A stretch of 64,000 nt of DNA from Coptis chinensis (taxonomy: Eukaryota; Streptophyta; Magnoliopsida; Ranunculales; Ranunculaceae), in the NCBI GenBank assembly GCA_015680905.1, contig CM027378.1:101949501-102013500 (forward strand), in the 5' to 3' direction. Positions 23,401-37,833 of the stretch are shown here, in pieces. A program made the translations under genes and the position numbers. The notes under the pieces are model-generated. The model was given only the letters and a program-made list of their open reading frames with translations, was not told the DNA's origin and made no database searches. The stretch's first letter is position 1, and each line of letters opens with the position of its first letter.

Positions 23401-24361
23401 TGCGTAGCTAGAGTTTAATAGGAAAGGCTACCTGCTTTATGCAGAAAAAAAAAAAAGGAATGATGATATACAATGTTTATTTGTCATCGTCAGGCACTCG
23501 AGGTATCCACTAATTTGCATTTTTTTCCCCCTCTTTTGTTACTTAAATTCTAATGAATTCATTTCTGCAGGTTTGTTTCCTTTTTCCCTCCATTTCGATA
23601 CAGTCGGACATTTATTTGAACTATCCAAATTTAAGTCAGCAACTTTAAAGCCCATTTAGATAGGTAAACTAAAACGGAAAATTACTTAGCTCAATCCATT
23701 GCATTTGTTGTTTTAAAATTTTTTAGTCTGTTTTTTTTTTTTTTAACTGACTACTAACTATTGTTGTATGAAGGTTATTTTAGGTCCCTTTGACGGAATT
23801 GAGTCAACGGAATTTTCGTACCGAAAAATACAAAGGTCCCATAAAAATGTTTATAGTATATTGTAAAAAAAAAAAAAAATATGATCATAGTGCATTAATC
23901 GGTTAAAATAAAATGTTTAGTAAGTTACAATGGACTATGTAACATGTTATAGGCCCATAGTGTTTTTGTTACGAGTTAAAATTACAATGAGCTTGTTGAT
24001 AAATTGTATTTTTATACTTTAAAAGTAATGAACTAGCATATTGACCTTAGCTGCTTTGAAGCTTGGCTTATGTTCTGACTTTTTTTAACTTGCCAAGAAC
24101 AATATTTGAGTCAATAGTTTACAAGGATTTTTTAATAATAGTTTTGTTGACAATATTGTTAATTTTTTTTGCTTTGTTGACTATGTTGCACCTTAAAATT
24201 GTCATGTCATTAAATTGTGTAACTACATCAGATCCAAAATAGATACAAAATGCACGCAAAAAAAAAGATGAATAGCTAAATATTACATGTTTAGCATAAG
24301 ACTCTACAAGCTGTAATTTGAATCATTCTATTTTGTGTTTCCGTTTGTTTAGCATTAACAT
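23401..24361. other. AT-rich leader region before the Rep/helicase gene
   Basis: No gene is seen. It contains poly-A and poly-T runs. The Rep/helicase ATG follows at 24362. Confidence 0.4.
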
Positions 24362-27300
24362 ATGGAGTTGCATGGAAGTGCTTCGAATTTAGATCTCAGA
24401 AGTTATGATAATGCTCAACGACAACAACAACAAAATCGGCGAATTAGGGAACGAGAGAGGCAAGCCAATATGGATTCAACACAGGTAGCCCAGAGAAGAG
24501 AACGTTTACAAAGAAATTATTATCGATGAATCCGACAGCAAAGAAATGAAGCAATAACTGCTCAAAGAGCCCGCATGTGTATAGCGTGAGAAGATCCTTC
24601 ATTGATTCCCACTGATGAATCATTACACTCCAACAATTTAATATCTCGGAGGGTTAATCAGGTACCACACCAACAAAGAAATATTTCAAACCAGTTGGTT
24701 TGGGATGGTCGTCCTACGCAACAAAGGCATTTAACTCATATAAGGCGTTATGCTCACAACTTGGTCAACGAAGATTCAGAATTTATTGAAGCAACAACAA
24801 CTACATCAGTTAGTGCAAGCAATAATTATAATGCATCATTACCCTCCAAAAATTGCATTACTCAGAGGGTAACTCAAATGCCACATCAACCTACAAATAT
24901 TTCAAATCAATTCTTCTGTGGGGATCGCACTACACAACGAAGACGGTTGACTCATATAAGACAATATGCTCGGAACTTGGGAAATGAAGATTCCAGATGA
25001 TCGATGCAACATCTACTGCATCAGCAAGTGCAAGCAATATTTCAATTCAATCATGTCTTGATAAAATATTTATTCGATGTATACCATGATATTGACAAAA
25101 TAAAATTGAACTTTGTTAAGTTCTAGGAATCTGTGATGATGAAATTCCTGACGAATATGATATCAATACCATCAGTCTAGATGGGAATATCATTAATAAC
25201 AGTAGTGACAATGAAGGCGAGCCTTTCGTAGGTATACATCTAATCTTATGCTTGCGTTGATAATTAGTAAACTTTTTTTATTTCGCTTATCACTTATAAT
25301 TTTTATTTAATTTATAGAAACAGATCTTTTCCCCACGAAGATGTCAACATCGCATTACAAAACCGATTCATTAAAAGTCTTGATTACGTAATAGATCTTT
25401 GATGGAATTGGAAAAGACATCGAATGTTTAAGAAAAAATTTAGTATCTGTGCAAGGTTAAATTGACTTCTTAAATTAAGAATATCTATATAAGTCATTTA
25501 ATTACATTAAGTAACTAGGTTTATGTAATACGTATATTAACTATCTAAAGTATGTTCCCTTAGGTGGCGTTAAGAATAGTCGACAAACATGCTTTGTGAC
25601 TAGAAGAAGGCGTAATCATAATTGCACTCGAGGCTATGATGACTCTTCGCATGTAGAAACACATCGTTTGCCACCACCTCGGAATTGTCCTAAATGTCAA
25701 GCAAAATTATTCAATCGTGAACCACCCAGTTTATGTTGCTCAAATGGGACAATTACTTTACCTCCTATGGTAGCGCCTACTGATTTGATTAATTTATATG
25801 AATGTCAATCAACGGTTGGTGTTGAATTTAGGAAAAATATCGTCGCATACAACCATGTTTTTCCTTCACTTCTATGGGGTGGACATTGATGATGCTCTCT
25901 CGCTGATGGTAGGGAAGGAATTTACACATATAAAGCTCGGGGTGCTATTTATCATCGTATTGGTGGCCTACTACCAAGTCCGGACCACGCCCCGATTTCT
26001 ACAAATGTATATATATGACACAGATCATGAACTTGAATATCGGATGGCTGAAAATGGAGTACTAGACCGACGGGTATTGTCTATCATCCATAACGTTTTA
26101 AAGGAGAATCCATACGTCCAAATTTTTCGACAAGTGTCGCAACGATTAACATCACCAAATGTTCGGCTGGTTATTAAAGATAACCCAACAGGAAGTCATC
26201 AATATAGCATTCCTACGTCTTCTCAAGTAGTTGCTATTTTAGTTGGTAGTGAAGATCCAAGTAACCTTAATGAACGTGACATCATAGCCCAAAGGATTTC
26301 TGGTCAATTCGAAAATGTTCCAGACACTGCAGGCTATTATGATCCACTTCAGTACCCTCTTCTACTCCCTTATGGCAGTCTAGGATGGAATTTACATATG
26401 TTTCGTTGCAATAGGGCACGACTTACATGTCAACAATTTTATTGTTACTTGCTACAAGTAAGTTTCTGATTAACATTTTATAATATTTTGTTATATACAT
26501 ATTTTTTAATCCAATTGAAAACAACTAATTTCTAATTCCCTTATTAGATTCACCCAGATGATCCATCCCTTCTGCTCCGTAGTAGTCGTCTTTTACAACA
26601 ATACATAGTCGACAACTATGTTAAAATATCAACTTTAAGATTGAGGTGGATACGTGATCACCAGCAAGAAATAAGGGCTGAACTTTATCAAGGATTGCAA
26701 GACTCTTTAAGTTCGGGGGAAGTTCATTCAGGTACGTATTGAGTTTTGAAACTTATTAAAATTTAGTCAAATGGAAAACCTTACATTCATTTTTTATGTT
26801 AAATTGAAGGCAATGTGGGGCGCAAAACAATTTTACCTGCAACTTTTCTGGGCTGTCCCCGTGACATGCATCGTCGATATCATGATGCTATGGCATTGGT
26901 TCAAAAGTATGGAAGACCAGATTTGTTTATCACAATGACGTGCAATCCATTGTGGTCAGAGATCGAAGATGAGTTGTTAAAAGGCCAGGTTCCAAATGAT
27001 CGACCCGATTTGATAGTTAGGATTTTTCGTGCCAAGCTCGAAGAGTTGAAAAATGATATATTCGTTAAAGGAATCCTTGGAAAAGTGGTTGCACATGTTC
27101 ATGTAGTTGAATTCCAAAAAAGAGGGTTGCCTCATGCACATATCCTTCTAATCCTTGATGAGGTCAACAAGTTAACAACTACAGATGCTTACGACAAAAT
27201 TGTTAGAACAGAAATTCCAGACCCGACTATTGAGCCAGAACTATATGAGATTGTAGTTAAACACATGATTCATGGTCCGTGCGGTAATGTTAATCCTAAC

Positions 27301-29886
27301 TGTGTCTGCATGCGAGATCAAAAGTGTACAAAAAATTTCCCAAAACAATTCATTCCAGCAACTAATCAAGGAAGCGATTCTTATGCTATATATATGAGGC
27401 CGGACAACAACGCTTTTGCAACTGTTAAGAATCATGATCGGCATTATCGTGTTGATAATCGTTGGGTTGTTCCTTATAATCCATGGTTATTGAAAAAGTA
27501 TAATTGCCATATCAATGTTGAAATATGCTCGAATATTAAAAGTGTCAAGTATTTGTACAAGTATATTTACAAGGGGTCAAACCGAGTAGCGATGGAAGTG
27601 ACGTCGACAAATAAAGATGAACATGATGAAATAAAGCAGTATGTAGATGGCCGTTGGATTTGCCCGCAAAAAACCCTTTAGAGAATCTTCGAATTTCCAC
27701 TAAGTCAAATATACCCGTCAGTTTATTCATTGCAAGTACACTTGCAAAATATGCATGAAATAACTTATCAAGGTAACCAGCTGCTTCAGGGTGTTTTGGC
27801 TGATGATAGGAAATCTCGCACGATGTTAACAGAATTTTTCCAACTGAATAGCATTGACGTTGCTGCTAGACAATATCTTTATCATGAAATTCCTGAGCAT
27901 TATGTGTGGGATAAGTCGACTAAGCATTGGTAATCAAGAACTGCACAGAATCGGGTCATTGGAAGACTATTTGCAGTTTCCCCTATGGAAGGTGAGCGAT
28001 TTTACTTGAGGCTACTGCTGAACCATGTTAGAGGCCCAATATCATATGAACATATGCGAACTATTGGATCTAATATATACCCTACATTCAAAGAGACTGC
28101 TGAGGAGTTGGGGTTGCTCGAAAGAGACAGTGATGTTCGCCAATGTTTGCTTGAAGCATCAAGAATGCAGATACCAAGTTCTCTACGGAAATTATTTGTT
28201 ACAATTCTGGTTTATTGTAATCCTATCAGAGTACATGATTTGTGGAATGAATTTAATAGCTATATGGCCCAAGATTATGCCTTAGGGAGTTCTAACACAA
28301 CCTATGTGACAAATCGTTTACTAAGCGAACTTAAGTTGTTGTTGGAGCAATATGGACAGACAATTTCATATTATGATTTACCTCAGATGAGTGCTGACAA
28401 AGTTGACCAAGATGATATATCAAGTTTGGTCACATAGGAACTTTCTATTCCTGTTACTTCAGAAGATCTTTCTTCTATCAGTCAGCTTAACCATGAACAG
28501 AAGATTGCTTTTGATCAGATTCTTAGTTCTGTGCAGCAGAGGAATGGTGGTGTGTACTTCGTTGATGGGCCTGGGGGGACAGGTAAAACCTACTTATATA
28601 AGTCTATTTTAGCAAAACTCCATAGCAACGAACAGATTGCTATTGCAACAGCTACATCGGGAATCGCTGCTATCATGATGCCTGGAGGTCGTACAGCCCA
28701 CTCTAGATTCAAGATTCCAATTCCAATTACATCCACTTCCACTTGCAAAATAAGCAAAGCCGGCGGTTTAAGCGCTTTATTACGGCAGGTGAGCATCTTG
28801 ATATGGGATGAGGCTACCATGGCACATCGTTATGCGTTTGAAGCATTTGAGAAAACTTTGAGAGACATTACAAACAGTGATTTACCATTTGGAGGGACAG
28901 TTTTTGTAATGGGTGGAGATTTTCACCAGGTGTTGCCAGTTGTTTCTCGTGGTTCAAGGGAACAAACTATTGATGCATGCATAACAAGTTCTCCACTTTG
29001 GGAGAAAGTTAATGTGTTACATCTACAGGAAAATATGCGGGCTAAAAATGACCACGCCTTTGCAGAGTTACTCATGGCCATCGGCGATGGGATTCAGCCA
29101 ATTATTTGTGAGGATGACATCATTGAACTGCCAAAAGATATTGTCATTCCGTGGGAGAATGAGCATTCACGTCTTAAGCTTATAAATGAAATATTTCCAG
29201 GATTAGATAAAAATGCTGGTAACAAAGACTACATGATCAGTAGGGCGATAGTAAATCCTAAGAATGATACTGTACAATTGTTGAATAATGAAATAATTTC
29301 CCGATTTCCCGGTAAAGAAGTCACATATTACTCTTTTGATTCAGTTCAAAATGATTCTCGTGGTCTATATCAGCAAGAATACCTGAATTCAATCTGTCCC
29401 AGTGCTATACCTCCTCACAAATTGAAGCTAAAGTTGGGGGCTCCCGTTATACTGACGAGAAATCTGAATCCTAAAAATGGCCTATGTAATGGAACAAGAC
29501 TAATATGTAGAGGATTCAACACGCATGTAATCGATGAAGAAATTGTGACTGGAAATTCCGTAGGTGATTGAGTTTTACTGCCCGGCATTCCGTTGTGCCC
29601 TTCTCAGGATGCAAAGTTGCCATTCGAAATGACTAGGAAACAATTCCCTATCAAGTTAAGTTTTGCTCTTACAATAAACAAATCACAAGGTCAAACCATT
29701 CCACATGTTGGGGTCTATTTGTCTGATCATGTTTTCTCGCACGGCCAACTCTATGTTGCTTTATCAAGAGGAGTATCACAGACGACAACGAAAGTTTTAG
29801 TTAAAAAAGGAACAATCAAGGGTCTTCCTGGAACTTACACTAGAAATGTCGTCTGCAACGACATTCTAGCTTCTTGCAATGTTTAG
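24362..29886 (+). pseudogene. Helitron Rep/helicase (RepHel), degenerate
   Basis: ATG 24362 opens a glutamine/arginine-rich N-terminus with repeated TQRRxLTHIRxYARNL phrases. A cysteine segment follows (25596-25880, CPKCQAKLFNREPP). The Helitron-like N domain and HUH nickase lie at 25798-27681 with introns 26458-26547 and 26732-26809: VVEFQKRGLPHAHILLIL carries the HxH pair (27133-27141) and YLYKYIYKG the two-tyrosine motif (about 27549-27575). A PIF1-type superfamily 1 helicase fills 28440-29886: Walker A GPGGTGKT (28567-28590), LIWDEATM, GGDFHQVLP, ALTINKSQGQT and HGQLYVALSRG. The family nicks and unwinds DNA for rolling-circle transposition. Stops near 24529, 24588, 25000, 27680, 27932, 28436 and 29570 and a frame change near 25880 show it cannot make full protein. 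The core motifs remain, so decay is recent. Confidence 0.9.
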
Positions 29887-31400
29887 TTACAAGTAGTGTA
29901 TTTTACTATTGTTCACTTCAATATTAATTTTAAAGCGTATATATTATTTTGTGTAAAATGCTTAATTTATATGACGACCAAGTCTCATTATTATACAATA
30001 TAAACTCAAAATCCATTTCCAAGCATCCCTTCAATTTTTCATGTCTACGTTGCGCAGCCTTTAACCCAACAAACAAGGTGAACTATGTGTATTCATTGTT
30101 GTGTACAATTTAAACATTTTTTTCCTCTGGTCTTCATATGATTTAAATCGTTTTTATTTAACTCAACGCTTTTATCCTTGCAGTTTATTATAAAAGTGAT
30201 TCAAAAAAAGTTAAGAGACTTTTCAGCACTTAGGAAATGGCTTACAAGGATACTTTGTATAATGCATATGATGTGCTTCATGTCTGAATAGCTTAGCGTA
30301 ATAAACCAGCTACAATATAAAAGAAGATTGTAAAAAATTTATCTTATAAGGTATGCAACTATTTTTTTACTTGGACAATTTTAAAACTTTTCAAGTTTAG
30401 CTATCGGAGACCCATCATTCATAAACAGCACATATCCTAATAAATTAAATTAAATTGATTGAGGGATGAGGTTGTTAAAATGATTGCCCATACTTGATGG
30501 GTTGACTCTCTTATACTTAAAATAAAGTTATAAAATAATATACATTGGCGATACGTTGACATTAAAAAAAAAATGTCTGTCTTATTCAATATAATTTACA
30601 AGTATACTAGAGCATGTAAATGTCTGCAAGTAGATGTATTTAACTTAACTAAAGCCAACGTGGGCAAGTAAATGTCAGCATGTAAAATATCAATTATTGT
30701 GACATACGATCATCTTAGCCCAAACCTATTCCACACTTCTATTATACCACACAATAATTGTGGGATGGTTAATTTTTTTTTCAATATAAAATTGGTCGGT
30801 CACATAGTGGCTATTAAATTATTATTCTTACGCGTACCTTATTATTGCTGACAGGACGCAAATTTGGGCTTCTTTTGTACATATTCAAATTTTGTTATCA
30901 CCAAATGAGCATTAAGCAATAGTTAAACCAAGTTACAGAAATGCACAGAGCCGTTATACATTTAAATGTTTCTTTCCTCTTAGGTAATTTTTTTAATACG
31001 GTGTTTCATCTACGCTTGATAAACATACTAGATTAGACTTAATTTTTTTAAAAAAATCAATAATGTATAGTGACTATATATTTATTTTAAAACTATTATG
31101 GTCTTTTCCTTATTTAAAATATCAGAATAGGTATATAGATTAGATTACCTACCGTTGGTCATGCACAAGCTTATATATCCTGTTTACTCATTCTTTTAAA
31201 TTCTTTATAAAATTTAAAAATTAATAAGCTAAAAAAAGAACATGTTCAATTGATAACCCAAATCTTATTCCTCAAACAAAATCTCATATTAAAAATATTC
31301 ATTTTACCTTCTTTTCCACAGTAAATTATCATTTTCGTCACTAACCCACTTAATCATGCTATGCGGCGGTAATAAAATTGTAGGGGAGCGAAGAAAAGTT
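29887..31400. other. AT-rich stretch between RepHel and satellite array
   Basis: No gene is recognised. The phrase CCAAGCATCCCTTC near 30020 recurs near 37430, downstream of RPA1, so the two regions may be related by duplication. Confidence 0.35.
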
Positions 31401-34050
31401 TAAAATATTAAATTAATAAGTTGCATAGTTAGGTTGAGATTGAACAACTCTTACCCGCCCATTGTTATCACAGGAGGGACTTAAGTTTACATATATGCAA
31501 TATATATCTAAACCTTGACGCTGACAGAAAAACGTTGTTGAATAGTTTGCACAGTGTAAAGAGACATCATTGTCCGTCTCACATGAAACTATTGTTCTCT
31601 TTGTCAAACAAATTTATCGTCATCCATATTTATTATAAACACTTGATAAATGATGCCCGCCCCCGCTCAATCATGGTTATAGGCAATGATAAGGGAAACA
31701 AAACAAAGTTAAAACTATAAAATTAGTCGGTAGCATAGTAAGGGCGGGGTCATACAGCTCTGAACTACACATTGTTATCACTGGGGGACTTAAATCTACA
31801 TAGCTACAGTACATATTTGTCTATTTGGGATCGACTACCAAAAAAAATGTTAAAAAAAGTGAACACAATGTCAACAAACGCTCGTGTTCATGACACATCA
31901 AATAATGTTCTTCTATATCACACGAAATTATTGTCGACCAAATATACCATCCAAAATTAATACAATCCAACCCTGCTAAATCATGTGAAAAGACAATGAT
32001 AAGATGGTAGGAGACGGAAAAAATGTTGAATAAACCAAATTGGTCGGTCACATCATGATGGTGGGGTCGAATTACTCTGAGCCGCCCATTGTTATCACGG
32101 GCGAGATCTAAATTTACATATCTACAACACATATTTAGATGTTGATGTAATTTGAAAATAAATTTATTATTTAAAAAAAAACATTAGCATTTCATCGCTC
32201 ACAACCCCACTCAACCATGATTAGAGTCAATAATTAGGGAGACAAAAAAAAAGTTAAAAAATATAAAATTAGTTGATTGCATCATAAGGACAGGACCGAG
32301 CAGGTATGAGCCGCACATTCTTAGGACAGGCAGGCCTTAACTTTACATAACTGTAGCACACGTCTATATTTTGCGGTTGGCAACAAAAAAGGTGTTGAAA
32401 AGTTGCCACCATGTCAAGGGCCATCAGTGTCCATCACTCATTAAATAATGTTTCCCTGAACGACACCAAATTATTGTTTATTAAATATAGCATGTACAAT
32501 TGACACAACAGAACCCCACTTATTCAAGGTAAGAGACAATAATAATACTGTTGAGGAACAAAACAAAAGCTAAAAAAACAAATTGGTTGGTTGCATATTA
32601 AGGTTGGTATCGATCAGCTCTGGACCGCCGATTATTATGACGAGCGAGACTTTAAATTTACATATCTCCAACACATATTTAAATCTTAACGTAAGTAACC
32701 AACAAATTCATTAGGCAATGATAAGGGGAACAAAACAAAGCTAAAACTACAAAATTAGTCAGTAGCATAGTAAGGGCGGGGTCGTACAGCTCTGAACGGG
32801 GGCCTTAAATCTACATATCTACAGTACATATTTGTCTATTTGGGTTCAACTACAAAAAAAAAGTTAAACAAAGTGGCCACAATGTCAACAAACGTCCGTG
32901 TTCGTGACACATTAAATAATGTTCTTCTATATCACATGAAATTATTGTTGACCAAATATACCATCCAAAATTGATACAATCCAAACCCGCTCAATCATCC
33001 CAAAAGACAATGATAAGATAGTAGGAGAGAAAAAAAAATGTTGAATAAACCAAATTGGTCGGTCGCATCGTGATGGTGGGGTCGAATAACTCTGAGCCAC
33101 CCATTGTTATCACGGGTGAGATCTAAATTTACATATCTACAACACATATTTAGATGTTGATGTAACTTGAGAATAAATTTATTATTTAAAAAAGCATTAG
33201 CACTTCGTAGCTCACAACCCCACTCAACCATGATTAGAGCCAATAATTAGGGAAACAAAAAAAAGTTATTGTCGACCAAATATACCATCCAGAATTGATA
33301 CAATCCAAACCCGCTAAATCATGCCAAAAGACAATGATAAGCTGGTAGGAGAGGGAAAAAATGTTGAATAAACCAAATTGGTCGGTCGCATCGTGATGGT
33401 GGGGTCGAATAACTCTGAGCCGCCCATTATTATCACGGGCGAGATCTAAATTTACAAATCTACAACACATATTTAGATGTTGATGTAACTTGAGAATAAA
33501 TTTATTATTAAAAAAAACATTAGCACTTCGTAGCTCACAACCCCACTCAACCATGATTAGAGTAAAAAATTAGGGATTTTTTTTTTAAATATAAAATTAG
33601 TTGATTGCATCGTATGAACAGGACCGAGGAGGTATTAGCCACACATTCTTAGATGGGCATGTCTTAACTTTACATAACTGCAGAACACATCTATATTTTG
33701 CGGTTGGCAACAAAAAAGGTGTTGAAAAGTTGCCACCATGTCAAGGGCCATTAGTATCCATCACACATTAAATAATGTTTTCCTGTACGACACCAAATTA
33801 TTGTTGATCAAATATACCATATACAATTGACACAACAGGATCCCACTTATTTAAGGTAAGCTACAATAATAATATTGTTGAGGAACAAAACAAAAGCTAA
33901 AAAAACAAATTGGTTGGTTGCATATTAAGGTTGGTATCGATCAGCTTTGGACCGCACGTTATTATGACGAGCGAGACTTAAATTTACATATCTGCAACAC
34001 ATATTTAAATCTTAACGAAACAAACCAACAAATTCATTATTAAAAAAAAC
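31400..34050 (+). repeat. Satellite-like array with ~1 kb higher-order unit
   Basis: Related subunits of about 240-310 bases repeat in order. Each has a GGTCGGTCGCAT-like phrase, then CCATTGTTATCACGGG, then TTTACATATCTACAACACAT, ACATTAGCA or similar, then AACCCCACTCAACCATG or a variant. The block starting GGCAATGATAAGG at about 31685 restarts at about 32717 with the same subunit order, giving a higher-order period near 1030 bases. In the second block one subunit is further duplicated (about 33000 and 33325). Short minus-strand open frames repeat with it and are not genes. Confidence 0.85.
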
Positions 34051-34268
34051 ATATACTTTGTCGTTTTAGAATTAATAATCAGCTAAGTTGTATTATGTTG
34101 ACATCCAGACTATATTACCTTACTTTGTTGCGGCATCAAACTTATGTAATATGTCAACTCTCTCTTTAAAGTTCTTATTAGTTCATTAAAGTTATACCTT
34201 CTCTTATAGAGAAAAAAAAAACTTCCATTCCACTTCAGAAAACTTATTCAACAGCCTACCATAATCAA
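34051..34268. promoter_or_regulatory. Probable promoter/leader of the RPA1-like gene
   Basis: The 218 bases between the array and ATG 34269 have no coding signal and should hold the promoter. I do not see an unambiguous TATA box. Confidence 0.25.
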
Positions 34269-36622
34269 ATGGCATCACAAGCATGTCAATTCCTTGCTAA
34301 TCTCCGTACATGTACATACAAGTGGAAAGTTAAAGTTAAATTAATAATAAGAATGTAGAGTCACGTCATTGGAATAACAACGACGTTATAAGCCGAGACT
34401 TTTTACTATTGGATTCCCATGTAATGGGTCACGTTAGTTTTAAGCTATTTTTTTAAAAAAAATAAATTTTGTTTTCTTTATACACAGGGAACTCACGTAC
34501 ATGCAAAATTGGCATCGGAAAACTTTAGAGAATTTGATAAATTTGCAAAAGAAAATGTGATAGAAGCAGGCCAAATCTACCTTATTGAAAGATTTGATGT
34601 GATGTTAGCAACAACCTATTGTCCGGTAGTTCATCCATTTGTGATTCATTTGAAGCCAGAAACATTAAAAGAATCAGTGGATGAAGACGAGACTGAAATA
34701 GCAAAGCACAAATTCAATTTCACTGGCTTAAAAACCCTTCAAGAAAGATCTAAACGGAAAACTCTTTTATCAGGTTATATATTAAAACTTTCGACTTAAA
34801 TATTTCTTCTAATTTATAATTTCACATTAGATTAATCAGTTTTTTCACTTGAAAAGTTAAATGACAGAAGTTCAAATGTTTTGTTTATGTCAACACGTAG
34901 ATGTTATTGGTGTCTTAAAAAGAGTTGGCAACCGTAAAGAAAAATCAGGATTAAATTTACAAGAGATCGTAATCATGGATAAGAAGTGAGTTAAACATTG
35001 ATATCTTTAGTTAACAAATCAAACATATTGTTGTAACTCAATGAAGTCTACCCAACTTTTAGCGGCGCGGAAATAACAATTGCTTTGTGGGGTGATATCG
35101 GCAAATCAATTCCAGAAGACATTATAACAAAACATAATGTTATCATTATAGCCACTTCGCTGAATGCAAAAGATTATCAAGGTACATATACATTTATATC
35201 GTTGACAATTTATGTTGGTATCAAATATCAATTAATATCAAATTTATATTCCACCTGAAATTCTATCCATTAAAAAAAAGTTTTAATACAATTTTTATTG
35301 TAGGCAAAATTACACTTTCATCTCTTAGCGGGACAAAAATATATGTCAACCTGGAAATTGATGTTGTTGCTGAATACAAGCACTGGTGAATTATATATAT
35401 ATAATTTTTTTTTTTAGTAAAAAAAAATTAACATCGACTATATTCGTTAACACTATAAATATATTTGTTACATTGGGTTCAATTTTCTTTTACTAAATTG
35501 CTATGCGTATTTATGTAACTGCAATTCATTAACATTTTTCCTATTCCCATTATGATCCACGTTTTTATTTCTTGGGTACATACTAGCTTCCGAGATACAT
35601 ACATTTCCGTAGAGGTTGAGGGTTCTCCTGAAAATTTATCTGAAAAAGAACTACTTAGAAATAGAAGAATTACCATAGCTAAATTAAAGGAGCTTGGAAG
35701 AGATGAAGCACAACATGGATCAAGCTATACCTGCTCTGCCATAGTAGACAAGGTATACAATGTTAATTGGTTCTACAATTGCTACAGGCGTTGTAAGATA
35801 ACTATCCCACAAATTGACTATGAGAAACCCTGTACTAAGTGTAAGGTGGACACAGAAAAAAGGTTGGTAAAATTAAACTAACATATTTAACCTGTTTTTC
35901 CTTAAAGTATTCAACTCCCTCATTTACCACATTCTAATTTCAAAGTAGGTATAAACTTCGAATGTGTGTGAATGATTTCTCCGATATCACCACTTTTGTC
36001 GCTTTCAACAAGCATGCCGAAGCCTTGCTTATGAAGTTGGTCGAAGAATTAGACATAATCCAAAAGGTAAGTTATTTCACAATTCATTAATACATCTTTT
36101 GAATATAAGTTGAAACATTTCTTATACAAAATACATAAAAATGGTCCGGATGCAGTTTCCAAAGAACTCCAAAAAATTGAAGGAAGGTCTTTCATCTTCC
36201 AAGTTCAAATCAACAGCTTAAGTGCCAAGGAAACTTTTGAATCATTTACCATCGACAAAGTTTACCCTGAAGAAACAGACTTAGATAGTCAAGTGGTTGG
36301 CAAGGTGAAGTTATGCTTTTTTTTTTTTCCCTTCCAAAAAAATTTATGTAAATGCTTTAACAATTATACATTTTTAACTAACATAGGGTAATGAGCTCGC
36401 AACTGGTGAAATGGTTCGCAAAGATGTTTCAGCCAAGGAAAACAATGCTGAAATACAACCATCCAAAAAAAAAAAAAATCAAAAGAACATAATACTAGGT
36501 AAATGAACAACACACACATTTGTGTGGCATTATTTAAATATTCATTTCCTTTATTTGCTACCTAGGAAATATAACAACGTTAATTGTTTTTGTTCTACAA
36601 TGCAGGAGACATCCATGTATGA
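34269..36622 (+). CDS. Helitron-borne RPA1-like single-strand DNA-binding protein
   Basis: ATG 34269 (MASQACQFLANLRTCTYKWK) begins a gene of about nine exons. Clear ones are 34488-34773, 34901-34985, 35063-35181, 35304-35385, 35587-35862, 35949-36067, about 36153-36305, 36388-36497 and 36606-36622, most with good GT-AG borders. The product is like the large subunit of replication protein A: an OB fold with GTHVHAKLASENFREFDKF, a second with ITIALWGDIGKSIPED, and a C-terminal OB fold with cysteines (CYRRC, CTKC) as in the RPA70 zinc ribbon. The tail is basic (QPSKKKKNQKN). Plant Helitrons commonly carry such a gene downstream of RepHel, where it may protect single strands during replication. 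An exon 6 frame problem near 35600 (TTCCGTAGAGG) and the uncertain exon 8 acceptor mean it may be slightly broken. Confidence 0.75.
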
Positions 36623-37833
36623 AGAGTTAACTGTGTTACATCTCTATCTTTAATTTTTTAAAAGTCAACTGCAAAATGGAAAACGAGATGCTACTACGCC
36701 TACTCCATCCCATGCTAAGTCCATCTAATAAATGTTGTTGATTTGACTCTGTTCAAGTCATGTGGCTCGGAGTGTTATAATATTATTTATGTACATATGT
36801 TTATTTTTAAATAATTTGCTACTTTAAGCAAATCTAGCAACCTTTCCACTTGAGCTTTCTATCAATAAAATATACTTATCTAAATATTATAAAAAATATA
36901 AATTATCTATATTATGCCTCCATCTGATCCTTTTTTTTGTTCCATTTCAAATTCTTACTTGCAACCATATTCCAATATTTCAAAATCTTCGTGATTCTAC
37001 GGATTTTAAAAAACAAAATTACGAAACTTATTCCATTATATTACAAGAACATTCTAAAATTTAGATTTATTCGACACACTATTTGTAATTACGAATTTAG
37101 CAAAGCTCGAAATATTAGGTGGCATTTCAAACAGTTTCTCAAAATAACCAACTACGCTTACGCCGACCAAAATGCATGGTAACTATACTGTAATAGTATT
37201 ACACTTTGTGGGTGTACATATTATGCGATATCATCTTCATGTCTGCTTGCTTCTCCTGATTATAACACTATATACTATTTTATTTTCTCAACAAAAACAT
37301 ATATATAGTTATTATGTACTGATACACCTGTTTAAAAGTTGGCTTATGACAAATCATGTTTTGAGAATTAACATGTATTTTTTTTTTGTTTTTCAATATT
37401 TTTTAATAGAGATGTTTTTAAATTCCTCCCAAGCATCCCTTCGACTTCCTCGCAATCATCCCTTCGACTTTAAAAGTTGACTTTCCCGCTTGATTAAGTT
37501 AAAGAAAACTACTTGGATGGTAATTCCTATCTTATTATTGCAAACTTTATTTTTTTTTAATTTAAAAGGATGCAAAATTTTAACCAATAAAAAAAAACAA
37601 AAATTATAATTTAGTCTTGACTTAGCATACAATGAGGTCCATTTGTTGGTGAGAAAAAAACATTAAAAAAGTAATTTTGATTATTTAACAAGAAAAATAT
37701 CAATTGAAAAAAAAATGTCCATTTATCAACAAGTTGAAAAAAACAGAATTGGTAACTTATCGATTAAGCATATAAAAAAAAAGTCAGAAACAACTCCCAT
37801 TATGCCTACCATACTTCTATATTATAAAATAAC

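Noticed and set aside
31821..33554. Repeated minus-strand frames with MCCRYVNLDLARDNNGRLRV
   Set aside because: They recur because the satellite-like subunit repeats; codon changes between copies show no sign of protein constraint and starts are not supported.
36937..37480. Two plus-strand open frames after RPA1
   Set aside because: Low-complexity, AT-driven sequence with no motif or splice support.
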